Origin: Marinoscillum pacificum
Lineage (GTDB): Bacteria > Bacteroidota > Bacteroidia > Cytophagales > Cyclobacteriaceae
Reading direction: 5' to 3'
Length of the DNA: 64,000 nt
NCBI RefSeq assembly: GCF_024714495.1
Contig: NZ_JAMZMJ010000017.1
Span: 1 to 64,000 of the forward strand
The notes below the pieces were generated by a model that saw only the letters and a program-made list of their open reading frames with translations, searched no databases and was not told where the DNA came from. Of the stretch, positions 24,503-33,890 are shown piece by piece (position 1 is the first letter of the stretch; each line of letters opens with the position of its first letter). The translations under genes and the position numbers were made by a program.

Positions 24503-25204
24503 ATGAAAAAAGTACTTGTCATAGAGGATGATCTGGAGATTGTCAACCTACTTGAAATCCATTTAAAAGACCTGGATTGTGAAGTCACCAAAGCGCACGA
24601 TGGTGTGACGGGTCTACGTCTTGCCTTAGATGAAACGCCAGACTTGATCATTTTAGATATTGCGCTGCCCGCTATGGATGGCATGGAAGTTTGTAGAGAG
24701 GTAAGAGCCAAAAGCAATACTCCCATTATCATGCTCACTGCCAAGTCAGAGGAAATCGATCGGGTTCTTGGTCTGGAGCTTGGTGCTGATGATTACATGA
24801 CCAAGCCCTTCAGTATTCGGGAGTTTTTAGCTAGAGTAAAAGCTACTTTTCGTCGCAACAACATGATTCGGGAAAGTCTGAATCTGGAAAATAAGGTTCA
24901 AATGTCCTTCGGCGATTTACAGATCAATGTAGAGCAACGAAAAGTTGTGGTGAGCAATCAACGAGTGGAGCTTTCACCCAAGGAGTTTGAATTGCTATCT
25001 CTTATGGCTAGTCATCCCGGCAAATGCTACTCGCGCTCAGACCTGTTGAGACTCATCTGGGGATATGATTTTGATGGCTATGAACACACGGTCAATTCAC
25101 ACATCAACAGACTAAGAGCCAAAATCGAAACAGACATGAACAACCCAAAATTCATCATCACCGCATGGGGAGTAGGTTACAAATTCAATGAAGAAGTAGC
25201 ATGA
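24503..25204 (+). CDS. OmpR/PhoB-type response regulator
   Basis: 233 residues from the ATG at 24503. A GTG at 24473 in frame would swallow the direct-repeat operator and is unlikely. The receiver domain has the acidic pair EDD at 8-10, phospho-acceptor D52 (LIILDIALPAMDG), and T and K in TAKSEE and TKPFS. The C-terminal winged helix runs from about 138 (ELSPKEFELLSLMASHPGKC, SRSDLLRLIWGYDFDGYEHT, VNSHINRLRAKIE). It overlaps the kinase gene by 4 bp (ATGA) and so is translated together with it. Confidence 0.95.
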   Translation: MKKVLVIEDDLEIVNLLEIHLKDLDCEVTKAHDGVTGLRLALDETPDLIILDIALPAMDGMEVCREVRAKSNTPIIMLTAKSEEIDRVLGLELGADDYMTKPFSIREFLARVKATFRRNNMIRESLNLENKVQMSFGDLQINVEQRKVVVSNQRVELSPKEFELLSLMASHPGKCYSRSDLLRLIWGYDFDGYEHTVNSHINRLRAKIETDMNNPKFIITAWGVGYKFNEEVA

Positions 25205-26694
25205 TGTCATCTATCAATAATAAACTTATCGCAAAGCTCTCACTTAGCTTTTTCCTTTTGCTGGTAGTTATCGGAGTGGCCTTTACAGGCTTGACGGTAT
25301 TCATAACCAACAAACACTTCGAAGAAGTTACTCAACGTCTCAACAGTCAAGTGGCCGCACACCTCATCAATGAAAAATTTCAAAATGAGTCTCCTTTCCT
25401 GGAAGATGGATCTGTGAATAAACCCTTATTTGGCGACCTGATGCACGACATGATGGCTGTCAATCAGGGAATAGAAGTGTATTTATTGGATGATGTGGGA
25501 CAGGTACTTTATTCGGTAGTTTTGGATCATAATCCGGGCAAACCTGTTACCCAAATTGATATTGAGCCAATCAATAAATTCCTCCATGGCAACAAAACAG
25601 CATATGTGCTAGGTGATGATCCACGAAATCAAGATCAGAAAAAGATCTTTTCCGCAGAGTCATACGATGTGAACGGCAAACAAGGCTTTATCTATATCAT
25701 ACTTGCAGGCCAGCAATATGAGCTGGTCAACAGTCAGCTTTTCTCAAGCTTCTTCCTACAACTAGGTGCTGGAGTTGGAGCGCTGATTATTGTCTTTGCC
25801 AGTTTGATTGGCATGGTCAGTATTTGGTTCCTTACAAGAAACCTTCGTGAGATCATCTTCCAGGTGAAGCGCTTTCAAGATGGAGACCTTAATGCTCGTA
25901 TTCCAAATGCGGAGACTAAAGACTTGTCTACACTCGCCGTTTCATTCAACGAAATGGCGGATACCATTGTTAAAAACCTGGATGAAATCAAGTCAGTGGA
26001 CGCACTCAGACGAGAGCTCATTGCTAATATCTCTCATGACCTCAGAACTCCTTTAGCTATCCTTCAAGGCTATATCGAAACGCTTGAAATGAAGGATCAA
26101 TCACTAGCAGAGGAAGAACGTAAGAAGTATCTGAACATCATTTGGAACAGTTCGGAAAGATTGTCTCATATGGTTTCACAACTTTTCGAGTACTCCAAAC
26201 TAGAAGCCAAACAGATTGAACCGCACAAAGAGCCTTTCCAAATAACCGAGCTTGCACACGATGTACGCTCCAAGTTTGAAGTGTTGGCCAAAGAGAAAAA
26301 CATCTCTATTCACCTGGAGATTAGGAACAACATTCCATTGGTCTTTGCAGACCTCAGTTTGGTAGAGCGAGTGATCCAAAACCTGATGGATAATGCGCTA
26401 AAATTTACTCCCGTAGATGGCACCATTACTCTGAAAATAACAGCTGACAATCACGAAGTTGCTATTGCCATAGTGGACACAGGAGAAGGTATTTCAGAAG
26501 CAGATCAAATTCATATTTTTGATCGATACCGAAAATCAGAGAGTTCATCCAACAAGCAAGGAACTGGACTTGGGTTGGCAATTGCCAAGAAGATTTTAGA
26601 GATTCACAACTCAACAATTCGAGTGATCAGTCAACCAAACTTGGGAACAACCTTTCAATTCGGCTTACCAATTTATGCGAGTCCTATAGCCTAA
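25201..26694 (+). CDS. Sensor histidine kinase, HAMP-HisKA-HATPase
   Basis: 497 residues. TM1 at about 12-33 and TM2 at about 186-210 flank a periplasmic sensor domain of some 150 residues that has no recognised fold. HAMP spans about 210-262, HisKA has H279 (NISHDLRTPLAIL), and the ATPase has the N box (NLMDNALKFTP), G1 (DTGEGIS) and G2 (GTGLGLAIAKK). It is coupled to the response regulator by an ATGA overlap. Two consecutive ATG codons (25201 and 25204) are both possible starts. The signal is unknown. The divergent DM13/porin operon is the likely target. Confidence 0.94.
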   Translation: MMSSINNKLIAKLSLSFFLLLVVIGVAFTGLTVFITNKHFEEVTQRLNSQVAAHLINEKFQNESPFLEDGSVNKPLFGDLMHDMMAVNQGIEVYLLDDVGQVLYSVVLDHNPGKPVTQIDIEPINKFLHGNKTAYVLGDDPRNQDQKKIFSAESYDVNGKQGFIYIILAGQQYELVNSQLFSSFFLQLGAGVGALIIVFASLIGMVSIWFLTRNLREIIFQVKRFQDGDLNARIPNAETKDLSTLAVSFNEMADTIVKNLDEIKSVDALRRELIANISHDLRTPLAILQGYIETLEMKDQSLAEEERKKYLNIIWNSSERLSHMVSQLFEYSKLEAKQIEPHKEPFQITELAHDVRSKFEVLAKEKNISIHLEIRNNIPLVFADLSLVERVIQNLMDNALKFTPVDGTITLKITADNHEVAIAIVDTGEGISEADQIHIFDRYRKSESSSNKQGTGLGLAIAKKILEIHNSTIRVISQPNLGTTFQFGLPIYASPIA

Positions 26695-26736
26695 TTGTGG
26701 AGATAGCGTCTAACTTAGTGTTAGAACACGAACACT

Positions 26737-27636
26737 TTGAAGCAAACCAAGACTTTAGGAATTATTCTAGCCATCTGTGGCATTCTGCTTTTCTCCAGTA
26801 AAGCAGTAATGGTAAAACTTGCCTATCAATATGACATTGACAGCATCAGCCTGCTATTGCTCCGAATGCTGTTTGCCTTTCCATTTTACCTGGTGGTCAG
26901 CATCGTCAAACGACCAAAGGAGAAACTTCAGAGCAATGACTATTTATGGTTATTAGGTCTGGGAATGGTAGGCTATTACCTGGCTAGCTACTTTGATTTT
27001 CTTGGATTGCAGTACATCAAAGCAAGTTTGGAAAGATTGATTCTGTTCATCTACCCAACTTTGGTCTTACTGCTTTCCTATATTTTCCTGGGAAAAACGA
27101 TTACCAAAAAACAAGCTTTAGGTGTCATCGTTACTTACATCGGTGTAGTGATCATTTTCTCTAATGAACTAGTCATCAATCAGGAAGATCGAGTGCTGTA
27201 CGGAGCTGTATTGATCTTTTTAAGCGCACTCACCTATGCGAGTTACTTAACTGGCTCAGGTTGGTTGATTCCGAAATTTGGAGCAACTGTTTTTACTTCC
27301 TATGCCATGATGATCTCATGTGCATGTGTGGTAATGCACTATATCTACACGAAGGAAGTATCGATTTTATCTTTTCCAGCCGAAGTTTACTGGATCGGAC
27401 TAGCCATGGCCTTTTTTGCTACCGTTATCCCCTCTTACCTGATCAGCTATGCGATAAAAATATTGGGTGCTAATAATTTCTCAATTTTTGGAAGCTTGGG
27501 TCCGGTTTCTACGATCGTACTGGCCTATATCTTTTTGGATGAAAATCTCACCGTTATTCAGTTACTTGGATCAGTTGTTGTGATCTCAGGAATCTTCATA
27601 GCAGAGAAAAGAAAGAAAAAGGCAACAGCAGGATAA
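26737..27636 (+). CDS. EamA/DMT family transporter
   Basis: 299 residues with ten hydrophobic helices in two EamA halves (first half ends near FSNEL, second starts RVLYGAVLIFLSALTYASYL). The start appears to be TTG at 26737. The next ATG would cut into the first helix. It probably exports a metabolite or amino acid derivative. The substrate cannot be read from sequence. It has a 42-bp gap after the kinase gene, so it may be read through from the two-component operon. Confidence 0.88.
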   Translation: MKQTKTLGIILAICGILLFSSKAVMVKLAYQYDIDSISLLLLRMLFAFPFYLVVSIVKRPKEKLQSNDYLWLLGLGMVGYYLASYFDFLGLQYIKASLERLILFIYPTLVLLLSYIFLGKTITKKQALGVIVTYIGVVIIFSNELVINQEDRVLYGAVLIFLSALTYASYLTGSGWLIPKFGATVFTSYAMMISCACVVMHYIYTKEVSILSFPAEVYWIGLAMAFFATVIPSYLISYAIKILGANNFSIFGSLGPVSTIVLAYIFLDENLTVIQLLGSVVVISGIFIAEKRKKKATAG

Positions 27637-27697
27637 AGGACAGGTGTTGCGAGATTGTTCTGATCTTGGTAAATTCAATCAACCAAAACATAACACC

Positions 27698-28621
27698 ATG
27701 CCTAAATTTCACGTCGAAAAGTCAATCATAATAGATTCCTCACCGGATAAAGTCTATGAATTTGTAAGTAATCTGTCCTATTGGAATAAATGGAGCCCAT
27801 GGTTGGTACTCGAGCCTGAGGCAACATTCACTGTTGCAGAGGATGGTGACTCATACACCTGGGAAGGAGAGCGCGTGGGTAGTGGAGAAATGAAAGTTTT
27901 GAATCGAGAAGAAAACAAGGCAGTCGACTATGATTTGCATTTCCTAAAACCGTGGAAATCTCAAGCAGATATTCGTTTTGAAATCAAAGAACACGGCAAG
28001 CAAACCAAGGTGACCTGGCTAATGGATAGCAAACTCCCGTTCTTCATGTTCTTTATGAAAAATATGATGGTCGCCATGCTTGGAATGGACTTCAACCGAG
28101 GCTTGAACATGCTAAAAGATCTGGCCGAAATCGGTGAAGTACAGTCGAAGTTAGATTTTGTTGGAGAAACGGATTATCCAGGTTGTACCTACATTGGGCT
28201 CACCCGAGAAGTAGCCATGGACGATATGGGACCAGCCATGGAAAAGGATTTTGGATTCCTTATGGAATACATGGCTGACAAAAAAGACATCATCAGCCTG
28301 GAGCCTGTGTCTATTTATCACAAATTTGAAATTGTAAAAGGAAAAGCTAACTACACTGCAGCCATACCTGTATCTGAAGTGCCTGATAATCTTCCAAATG
28401 GAGTTGTTACGGGTAAAATACCAAAAACGCGTATTTACAAGCTTCGACACACCGGAAAATACGATCATTTAGGCAATCCATGGAGCGCTATGATGAACCT
28501 CCAACGAGCTAAAGTTTTCAAACCGGCCAAAGGAATTCACCCGTTTGAAAGCTATGTGAACTCAATGACAGACACAGATCCAAAAGACCTTATTACTGAT
28601 ATTAACTTCGCAGTGAAGTAA
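27698..28621 (+). CDS. SRPBCC domain plus GyrI-like small-molecule-binding domain
   Basis: 307 residues from the ATG at 27698. Residues 1-145 are a START/SRPBCC polyketide-cyclase-type cavity (VEKSIIIDSSPDKVYEFVSN, WNKWSPWLVLEP, TKVTWLMDSKLPFFMFF). Residues 155-300 are a GyrI-like (BacT/AraC effector-binding) domain (YPGCTYIGLTREV, AAIPVSEVPDNLPNGVVTGK, YKLRHTGKYDHLGNPWSAMM). The fusion is common in Bacteroidota. It is cytoplasmic and probably binds a hydrophobic ligand. Confidence 0.88.
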   Translation: MPKFHVEKSIIIDSSPDKVYEFVSNLSYWNKWSPWLVLEPEATFTVAEDGDSYTWEGERVGSGEMKVLNREENKAVDYDLHFLKPWKSQADIRFEIKEHGKQTKVTWLMDSKLPFFMFFMKNMMVAMLGMDFNRGLNMLKDLAEIGEVQSKLDFVGETDYPGCTYIGLTREVAMDDMGPAMEKDFGFLMEYMADKKDIISLEPVSIYHKFEIVKGKANYTAAIPVSEVPDNLPNGVVTGKIPKTRIYKLRHTGKYDHLGNPWSAMMNLQRAKVFKPAKGIHPFESYVNSMTDTDPKDLITDINFAVK

Positions 28622-28685
28622 AGGACTAATCTGCCCCAAAAAGTTAGTTGATAATATTATTTCCAGGTTACGACGTTATCGACCA

Positions 28686-28746
28686 GAGAAATCTTACTCT
28701 ATAATTTTAAAGCATGAGTGAGATTTCTCCAAAGTCGAAATGACAC
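28686..28746. repeat. Dispersed hairpin repeat (GAGAAATC...GTCGAAATGACA)
   Basis: GAGAAATCTTACTC (28686-28699) and GAGTGAGATTTCTC (28716-28729) form an imperfect stem. The tail GATTTCTCCAAAGTCGAAAT plus GACAC (28722-28746) is the exact reverse complement of 34862-34886. The same element therefore occurs twice in this window, in inverted orientation. It is a REP-like family of Bacteroidota genomes. Confidence 0.75.
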
Positions 28747-28767
28747 TTTCTGAGATAGATTATTTTG

Positions 28768-30882
28768 CTAAAGTCTTACTCGGATCCCGGGACCGATGAG
28801 GAAAAACATCTTTTGTTCCACCATCAAGTAACCAAAACCGGCATAGAGCGGGAAGGTCAACTTATTATCACTGGATGTGGGGTATAAGGAACCTATCACG
28901 ACCAGACCGACATCTCGACTATCATTGTTTTCTGAGAAGTTGAAAGCATCAATTGCAATGAATCCAGCTCCTATTTTATACGGTCGATATTTCGCTATTC
29001 TTCCTGGCTGGTAAAAACTCATTTGCGCAATCATCGCAAAGCTTGGACCTCCAAAGTTGGCAAAATTGTCAGAGCCAGATTTCAATATCAGGAGCCCGGC
29101 AGGGAAGGATACATCAATGTCGAAGTTGTAATCCCGCTTTAGGTGTATTAGGATTTTCTTACTCTTACCTGCGCCTCCGTATTTACTTTTGATATGACTG
29201 ATTTCCAATTCTATCCGAGACCATTCCTCGAGTTCTGAGGTTTTCTTAGAAAGAAAATTATTCAAGTTGATATCATCTCCACGACAGTCTTTACTATCAT
29301 AATTGATAAATCTAGGTGATGCTTCATTCGGACATACTACCACTTCATCAAACTGATACAACTCTATCAAATTACCCTTCTTATTGGAGATTTTCACTTT
29401 GATCTGCAGGTACTGCTTACCATACAGATCTCCATCATCAATTTTAGATCGTTGAAAATCAAATACCAGATCCGTAAGAGTCTCTTCATAGTATATAGGC
29501 TTATCAACATTAGCTACTGTTACACTACGTCTTCCAAAATCCAGGTTGATAAAATCCAAATCACGAGGGCGAGCATACTCCTCTATTCTGAGAGAAGACC
29601 CTGTTGACTGATTATGATTAAAAATCTCTATGGAATTCGTATTGATCGTTAAAGGAATCTTCAGTCTATATAAACTGATCTTCTCATTTTTGATCAATGA
29701 ATCTAAATCCAAATTATTCGCTCCTGGGAAGCTGAAGTTGGCTTTATGCAAACCTTCTCCTTCTAATTTGATATTGACTGTTTCTCCGGGATGAACCACA
29801 TTCGACTTCTGCCAGTCCTTTCCTTCTCTCTGGATATAGATCGATTTAATATTGGTTTTAGGAGTGATGTCGACATTGGTTACGAACTGCGCATTGTCAC
29901 CGTCTTTGATATACAAGTAACCCTCACTTTGCCTGTGAAATGCATACGGTCTGAGCAAACAAAGAATTTTATCATTGTTCAATCTAGCCTTGGTATACAG
30001 TTCGGCAATCAATGGTCCCCCAGACTCTTCCTGATTTTCGATTCTGTAAGTCTTATCCAATCTTAAAAATCGATTGTTATCAATCTGCACTTCTACAGGT
30101 TCCGTCTTATCATCTTTCGGTGTGACTTCTTGCTGATCAAATTTCAAGAATACCAATCTACCTGACTTGATGCTAAACGACTGATAGAGAGGTGGAATAT
30201 CATAGACTAACTTTCCTCGCTTAACGTTGGGCTTTCTCACCTTGAATGGTACTTCCAGGTATTGTGTACCTAACTTATTGGGCAACAAATGGAGCAATAA
30301 TCGACTTCCATCTCTGGTGATTCTATAATTGATTGGAAGACCTTCCGTCCACCGATTATCCGGAATGATGTTATCGACGTTATTAGAGGTGAGTTCGAAC
30401 ACCTTTTCTTCTCCAATATATAATTCATCTGTACTCGGGTATAGCTCCACATACGTATTGGTATATGGGAAAAGAGGAAGCTCAACCAACTCTTCGACGG
30501 TATCTACTTTTACCCTGAAAGTAAATTTCAAGAAATCACTATTGGTAAGACTATTAAACTGCACTTTGAAACGTGCGTAATCACGAAACATGATTAGGGA
30601 ATCAACCTGATTGAAATCCCCTGATGGCACCAATGAAACACCTGATACTGGCGAGTCCTCGTCAAACATCAAGTAGATCTCTGCCACTTCATCGTCCTGA
30701 TCATACGAAAAACCAAGCGCCTTTCGGTCGTTCCTGACGATAGTATTTCGTGACCAGGAATACTCCATGGTATCAACGAATACGCGTGCATCTAAAAAAT
30801 AACTGTCATCAAATCGCTGCTGAGCATACGCGCCTAATGTGATGATCGATAGTAATAGCCCAAATAATACCTTTTGCTTCAT
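28768..30882 (-). CDS. Large secreted protein of unknown function
   Basis: 704 residues with signal peptide MKQKVLFGLLLSIITLGAYA followed by QQ. No family was recognised. Most of the protein is beta-rich with charged segments, like a series of immunoglobulin-type domains (for example about residues 130-235 and 335-430). The last 150 residues (AGLLILKSGSDNFANFGGPS, AKYRPYKIGAGFIAIDAFNF, FPLYAGFGYLMVEQKMFFLI) read like an outer-membrane barrel ending in GPGIRVRL. It is bracketed by the dispersed repeat on the left. It is probably a single-gene unit. Confidence 0.6.
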   Translation of the reverse strand: MKQKVLFGLLLSIITLGAYAQQRFDDSYFLDARVFVDTMEYSWSRNTIVRNDRKALGFSYDQDDEVAEIYLMFDEDSPVSGVSLVPSGDFNQVDSLIMFRDYARFKVQFNSLTNSDFLKFTFRVKVDTVEELVELPLFPYTNTYVELYPSTDELYIGEEKVFELTSNNVDNIIPDNRWTEGLPINYRITRDGSRLLLHLLPNKLGTQYLEVPFKVRKPNVKRGKLVYDIPPLYQSFSIKSGRLVFLKFDQQEVTPKDDKTEPVEVQIDNNRFLRLDKTYRIENQEESGGPLIAELYTKARLNNDKILCLLRPYAFHRQSEGYLYIKDGDNAQFVTNVDITPKTNIKSIYIQREGKDWQKSNVVHPGETVNIKLEGEGLHKANFSFPGANNLDLDSLIKNEKISLYRLKIPLTINTNSIEIFNHNQSTGSSLRIEEYARPRDLDFINLDFGRRSVTVANVDKPIYYEETLTDLVFDFQRSKIDDGDLYGKQYLQIKVKISNKKGNLIELYQFDEVVVCPNEASPRFINYDSKDCRGDDINLNNFLSKKTSELEEWSRIELEISHIKSKYGGAGKSKKILIHLKRDYNFDIDVSFPAGLLILKSGSDNFANFGGPSFAMIAQMSFYQPGRIAKYRPYKIGAGFIAIDAFNFSENNDSRDVGLVVIGSLYPTSSDNKLTFPLYAGFGYLMVEQKMFFLIGPGIRVRL

Positions 30883-30944
30883 AAGGAAGATTTTCGTAAC
30901 GCAAAAAATTGGCCAGGTGAGTGATTGGCAGCAAAAATAATCAT

Positions 30945-32156
30945 CTAGTTGACTTCTTCCGTTATAATTTGAGGTTTCCCTGTAAAGGTTTTATGAACGG
31001 GACATTTATCGGCTATTTCAATCAACCGTTTTCGTTCCTGCTCCGACAATTCTCCTTCGATTCGAATAGTTCTTTTGATCTGATCAATCTTCCCATTGGA
31101 GGACTCGGTTTGTTCGCCATCATTTACGTGAACCTTATCATGGGTCAAACGAACTTCCACTTCTTTTAAATCCAGTTTCTTATAGCTGGCATACATTCTC
31201 AAGGTCATAGCCGTGCAAGCACCAAGTGCACTCAACAAATATCCATAAGGTGACGGTCCCAAATCCGTACCTCCACTTCCTTCGGGTTCATCTGCAACCA
31301 TCTGATGTCTCCCAGCCGTGATCTCAGTGACAAAATCCTTTCCTGAAAGTCTGGTCCAAACCTCCCCTTCTGGTGCAAGATTTTTCTCTTCGTCAAAATC
31401 AACATAGCGTTTGGCCCATGGACTGATAATGCTTCCTACATAGGTAGAATCTTCCGCGTTGGTCATTAGATGGTCTGCTCCATCCAAAGTGATAAAACTT
31501 TTTGGGTGCATAGCAGCATCATAGATCTCTGCCGCATTGGCTATTTCCACAATCATGTCCTGAGGAGAATGAACAATCAATAAAGCTTTACCTAATTCCT
31601 TAATTACCTGACTAGAGTCCCTTTGACCAATATCTTCTAAAAACTGCTTTCGCAGGACAAACGGTCTTCCTCCAATGTTCACTTCCGCCTCACCCTTTGC
31701 ATCGATTTCTTTACCTCCATCACTAAACAGATGCTTGACATGCTCAGGGTCAGCTGGAGCAGCAATAGTTATTACCGCTTGTACGGCTTCTAACTGACCA
31801 CTAATATGTAAGACCGCAGCACCACCCAAAGAGTGCCCGATCATCATTTTAGGTGACTCATATTGCTCGGAGAGAAAGTCATATGCTGACTTCAAATCTG
31901 ATAGATTCGACGAGAAATTAGTGTCCGCAAACTCTCCATCACTTTGACCAAGTCCAGTAAAATCAAATCTTAATACCGCAACTCCCGTTAGAGTAAGAGC
32001 AGAACTAATATTATCTACCGCCTTCAGGTTTTTGGAACAAGTGAAGCAATGGGCAAAAATGGCAAAGCATTTTGGCTGGCCGATAAGTGGAAAATCAATA
32101 ATTCCAGAAAGCTTTTGGCCTTCACTATTTGAAAATGTGACTTTTTGTGAGCGCAT
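30945..32156 (-). CDS. Alpha/beta hydrolase fused to OsmC-like peroxiredoxin domain
   Basis: 403 residues from the ATG at 32156. A GTG at 32204 adds 16 non-conserved residues. The N-terminal hydrolase (about 1-255) has the oxyanion region AHCFTCSKN, the nucleophile elbow GHSLGG, D in SPQDMIV and H in GADHLM. The C-terminal OsmC domain (about 270-400) has the paired cysteines in GACTAMTL and DKCPVHKT, which reduce organic hydroperoxides. The fusion is a known Bacteroidota and proteobacterial arrangement, suggesting hydrolysis and detoxification of one substrate class. Confidence 0.92.
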   Translation of the reverse strand: MRSQKVTFSNSEGQKLSGIIDFPLIGQPKCFAIFAHCFTCSKNLKAVDNISSALTLTGVAVLRFDFTGLGQSDGEFADTNFSSNLSDLKSAYDFLSEQYESPKMMIGHSLGGAAVLHISGQLEAVQAVITIAAPADPEHVKHLFSDGGKEIDAKGEAEVNIGGRPFVLRKQFLEDIGQRDSSQVIKELGKALLIVHSPQDMIVEIANAAEIYDAAMHPKSFITLDGADHLMTNAEDSTYVGSIISPWAKRYVDFDEEKNLAPEGEVWTRLSGKDFVTEITAGRHQMVADEPEGSGGTDLGPSPYGYLLSALGACTAMTLRMYASYKKLDLKEVEVRLTHDKVHVNDGEQTESSNGKIDQIKRTIRIEGELSEQERKRLIEIADKCPVHKTFTGKPQIITEEVN

Positions 32157-32229
32157 GAACGTAGGGTCTAATGATGAATTGTTTAATTTAGGAGAACCAT
32201 CCACCTAATGAATCTAACTAATACTTGAT

Positions 32230-32865
32230 TTGAAACTAATACTGACAACCACTGGTTTTTTATTATTTGTATTTTCCTCCATTACTGCACAGCGATTGGA
32301 GTACGATGTGATCCGTAGTGATGAATCTATGGGCACCACTGTAGTCAACAGAACCAATACAAACGGTAAAGTAACCTATTTACTTAACACCAAAACAGAG
32401 TTTAGAGTCATCTTCAAATTTGAAGTAGAATATGAATTGGAGGAGACATTTCTGAATGGCACCCTTCAATCCGGAAGGAGTTTCAATACTCTGAATGGAA
32501 ACACACAGAAAGAAACAGAACTGGCCATCAAACAAGGATTCTATTCATTAATCATTGATGGAATTCATACCCAGGTTGATGAGAAGGAAATCAGAAACTC
32601 TGTATCAGAGCTGTATTTTGAGGAACCCTATGACGGAAAGGAAGTATTCTCGGCGTATTTCGGACGAATGCTGACCTTTGACAAGATTGGGGAGCATTTG
32701 TACAAACTTGTATCCCCAGATGGGACCAACGAATATTTGTATGAAAATGGTATTTGTGTCAATGTGAAGGTAAGCCGTGATTTTGCCACATTTAACCAGG
32801 TATTGAAACCTGAACTGCTGGCAGCCGTGAGAAATAATAAGTACGCCAACAGCATTTCCAAATGA
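32230..32865 (+). CDS. DUF6134 family secreted protein
   Basis: 211 residues starting at TTG 32230, directly followed by a signal peptide (KLILTTTGFLLFVFSSITA). YDVIRSDESMGTTVVNRT, EYELEETFLNGTLQSGRSFN and FGRMLTFDKIGEHLYKL fit DUF6134, a periplasmic beta-rich protein of unknown role. The stop overlaps the next start as ATGA, so the two genes are coupled. Confidence 0.75.
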   Translation: MKLILTTTGFLLFVFSSITAQRLEYDVIRSDESMGTTVVNRTNTNGKVTYLLNTKTEFRVIFKFEVEYELEETFLNGTLQSGRSFNTLNGNTQKETELAIKQGFYSLIIDGIHTQVDEKEIRNSVSELYFEEPYDGKEVFSAYFGRMLTFDKIGEHLYKLVSPDGTNEYLYENGICVNVKVSRDFATFNQVLKPELLAAVRNNKYANSISK

Positions 32866-33890
32866 TCCGCTCGATAAAGAAAATACTCCTCCCTGTAAGC
32901 ATCCTCGTAATTCTAGGGTTTATACTGTTCATGGTCAACCAGATTTCTGGTGTTTATCTCATGGTCAGATCCAACGACGAATTGGCTGCAAACATCCTGC
33001 TGGGAGTTCTTATCACCTTGAGCGTTTCGCTGATTGGCTGGCCATTTTTGCTTTACCTCAAGTTGCCGAAACCATTGCAACTTCCAGCCAATGAACAAGA
33101 ACTAATCAGCTATCGGAAGCGGTTACTTCGAAGGTTAAAAGCCAATAAACTACTCAAATTAAGTGGCCAGGTTCCATCGAATGAAGGTGAAATCGAGCAA
33201 AGCCTGGACATATTAGACAAAGCAGCATCCAAAGTAATTCATGATACTGCTACTGCCGTTTTCTTAACTACCTCTGTTTCTCAAAATGGAAAATTGGATG
33301 CCTTAACCATATTGGCAACACAATCTCGAATGGTTTGGAAAATAGCACATATCTATTACCAACGACCTACTCTTCGAGAAATCACTTACCTCTATGCAAA
33401 TGTGGCCGGAGCTAGTTTCTTAGCTTCCGAAATAGAAGATCTAGACATTTCCCAGCAAATAGAACCCGTAATCAGCTCATTCCTGAAAAGCTCTGCGGGC
33501 AAATCTATTCCTGTAATTGGACCAACGGCACACATCGTTTTAGATTCATTGTTGGAAGGCTCAACCAATGCCTTCTTAACACTACGTGTTGGATATATTG
33601 CCAAAAAATATTGTGGTTGCAATCAAGTCACCACCAAATCGAAACTTCGAAAAGAAGCGTTCTTCGGAGCCACAAAGGAACTGCGAACCATTATCGTAGA
33701 GTCTTCTGGGCGCATCATTAGTGGATTGGCGAAAGCAACCCGCAAAGCTGGTGTTGATACGCTCAAATCCGGCTGGGAAGGCATTAAAAATGCCGGATCC
33801 AAAGTGGCAGATGGCATATCAGAAGCCGGGAAAAAAGTCAACCCTTTTAAAAAGGACAAAGAAACGCCTAGGCTGGAGCAACCCGATTAA
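32862..33890 (+). CDS. DUF697 (YcjF-like) membrane protein
   Basis: 342 residues. Two membrane helices lie at about 8-30 and 42-66. A DUF697 core follows (AVFLTTSVSQNGKLDALTIL, RMVWKIAHIYYQRPTLREIT, YANVAGASFLASEIED). The C-terminal tail is rich in Gly, Ala and Lys (SGWEGIKNAGSKVADGISEAGKKVNPFKK) and probably amphipathic. Homologues accompany GTPases or stress proteins, but none is found here. Its start overlaps the DUF6134 stop by 4 bp, and its end overlaps the convergent gene by 4 bp. Confidence 0.82.
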   Translation: MIRSIKKILLPVSILVILGFILFMVNQISGVYLMVRSNDELAANILLGVLITLSVSLIGWPFLLYLKLPKPLQLPANEQELISYRKRLLRRLKANKLLKLSGQVPSNEGEIEQSLDILDKAASKVIHDTATAVFLTTSVSQNGKLDALTILATQSRMVWKIAHIYYQRPTLREITYLYANVAGASFLASEIEDLDISQQIEPVISSFLKSSAGKSIPVIGPTAHIVLDSLLEGSTNAFLTLRVGYIAKKYCGCNQVTTKSKLRKEAFFGATKELRTIIVESSGRIISGLAKATRKAGVDTLKSGWEGIKNAGSKVADGISEAGKKVNPFKKDKETPRLEQPD

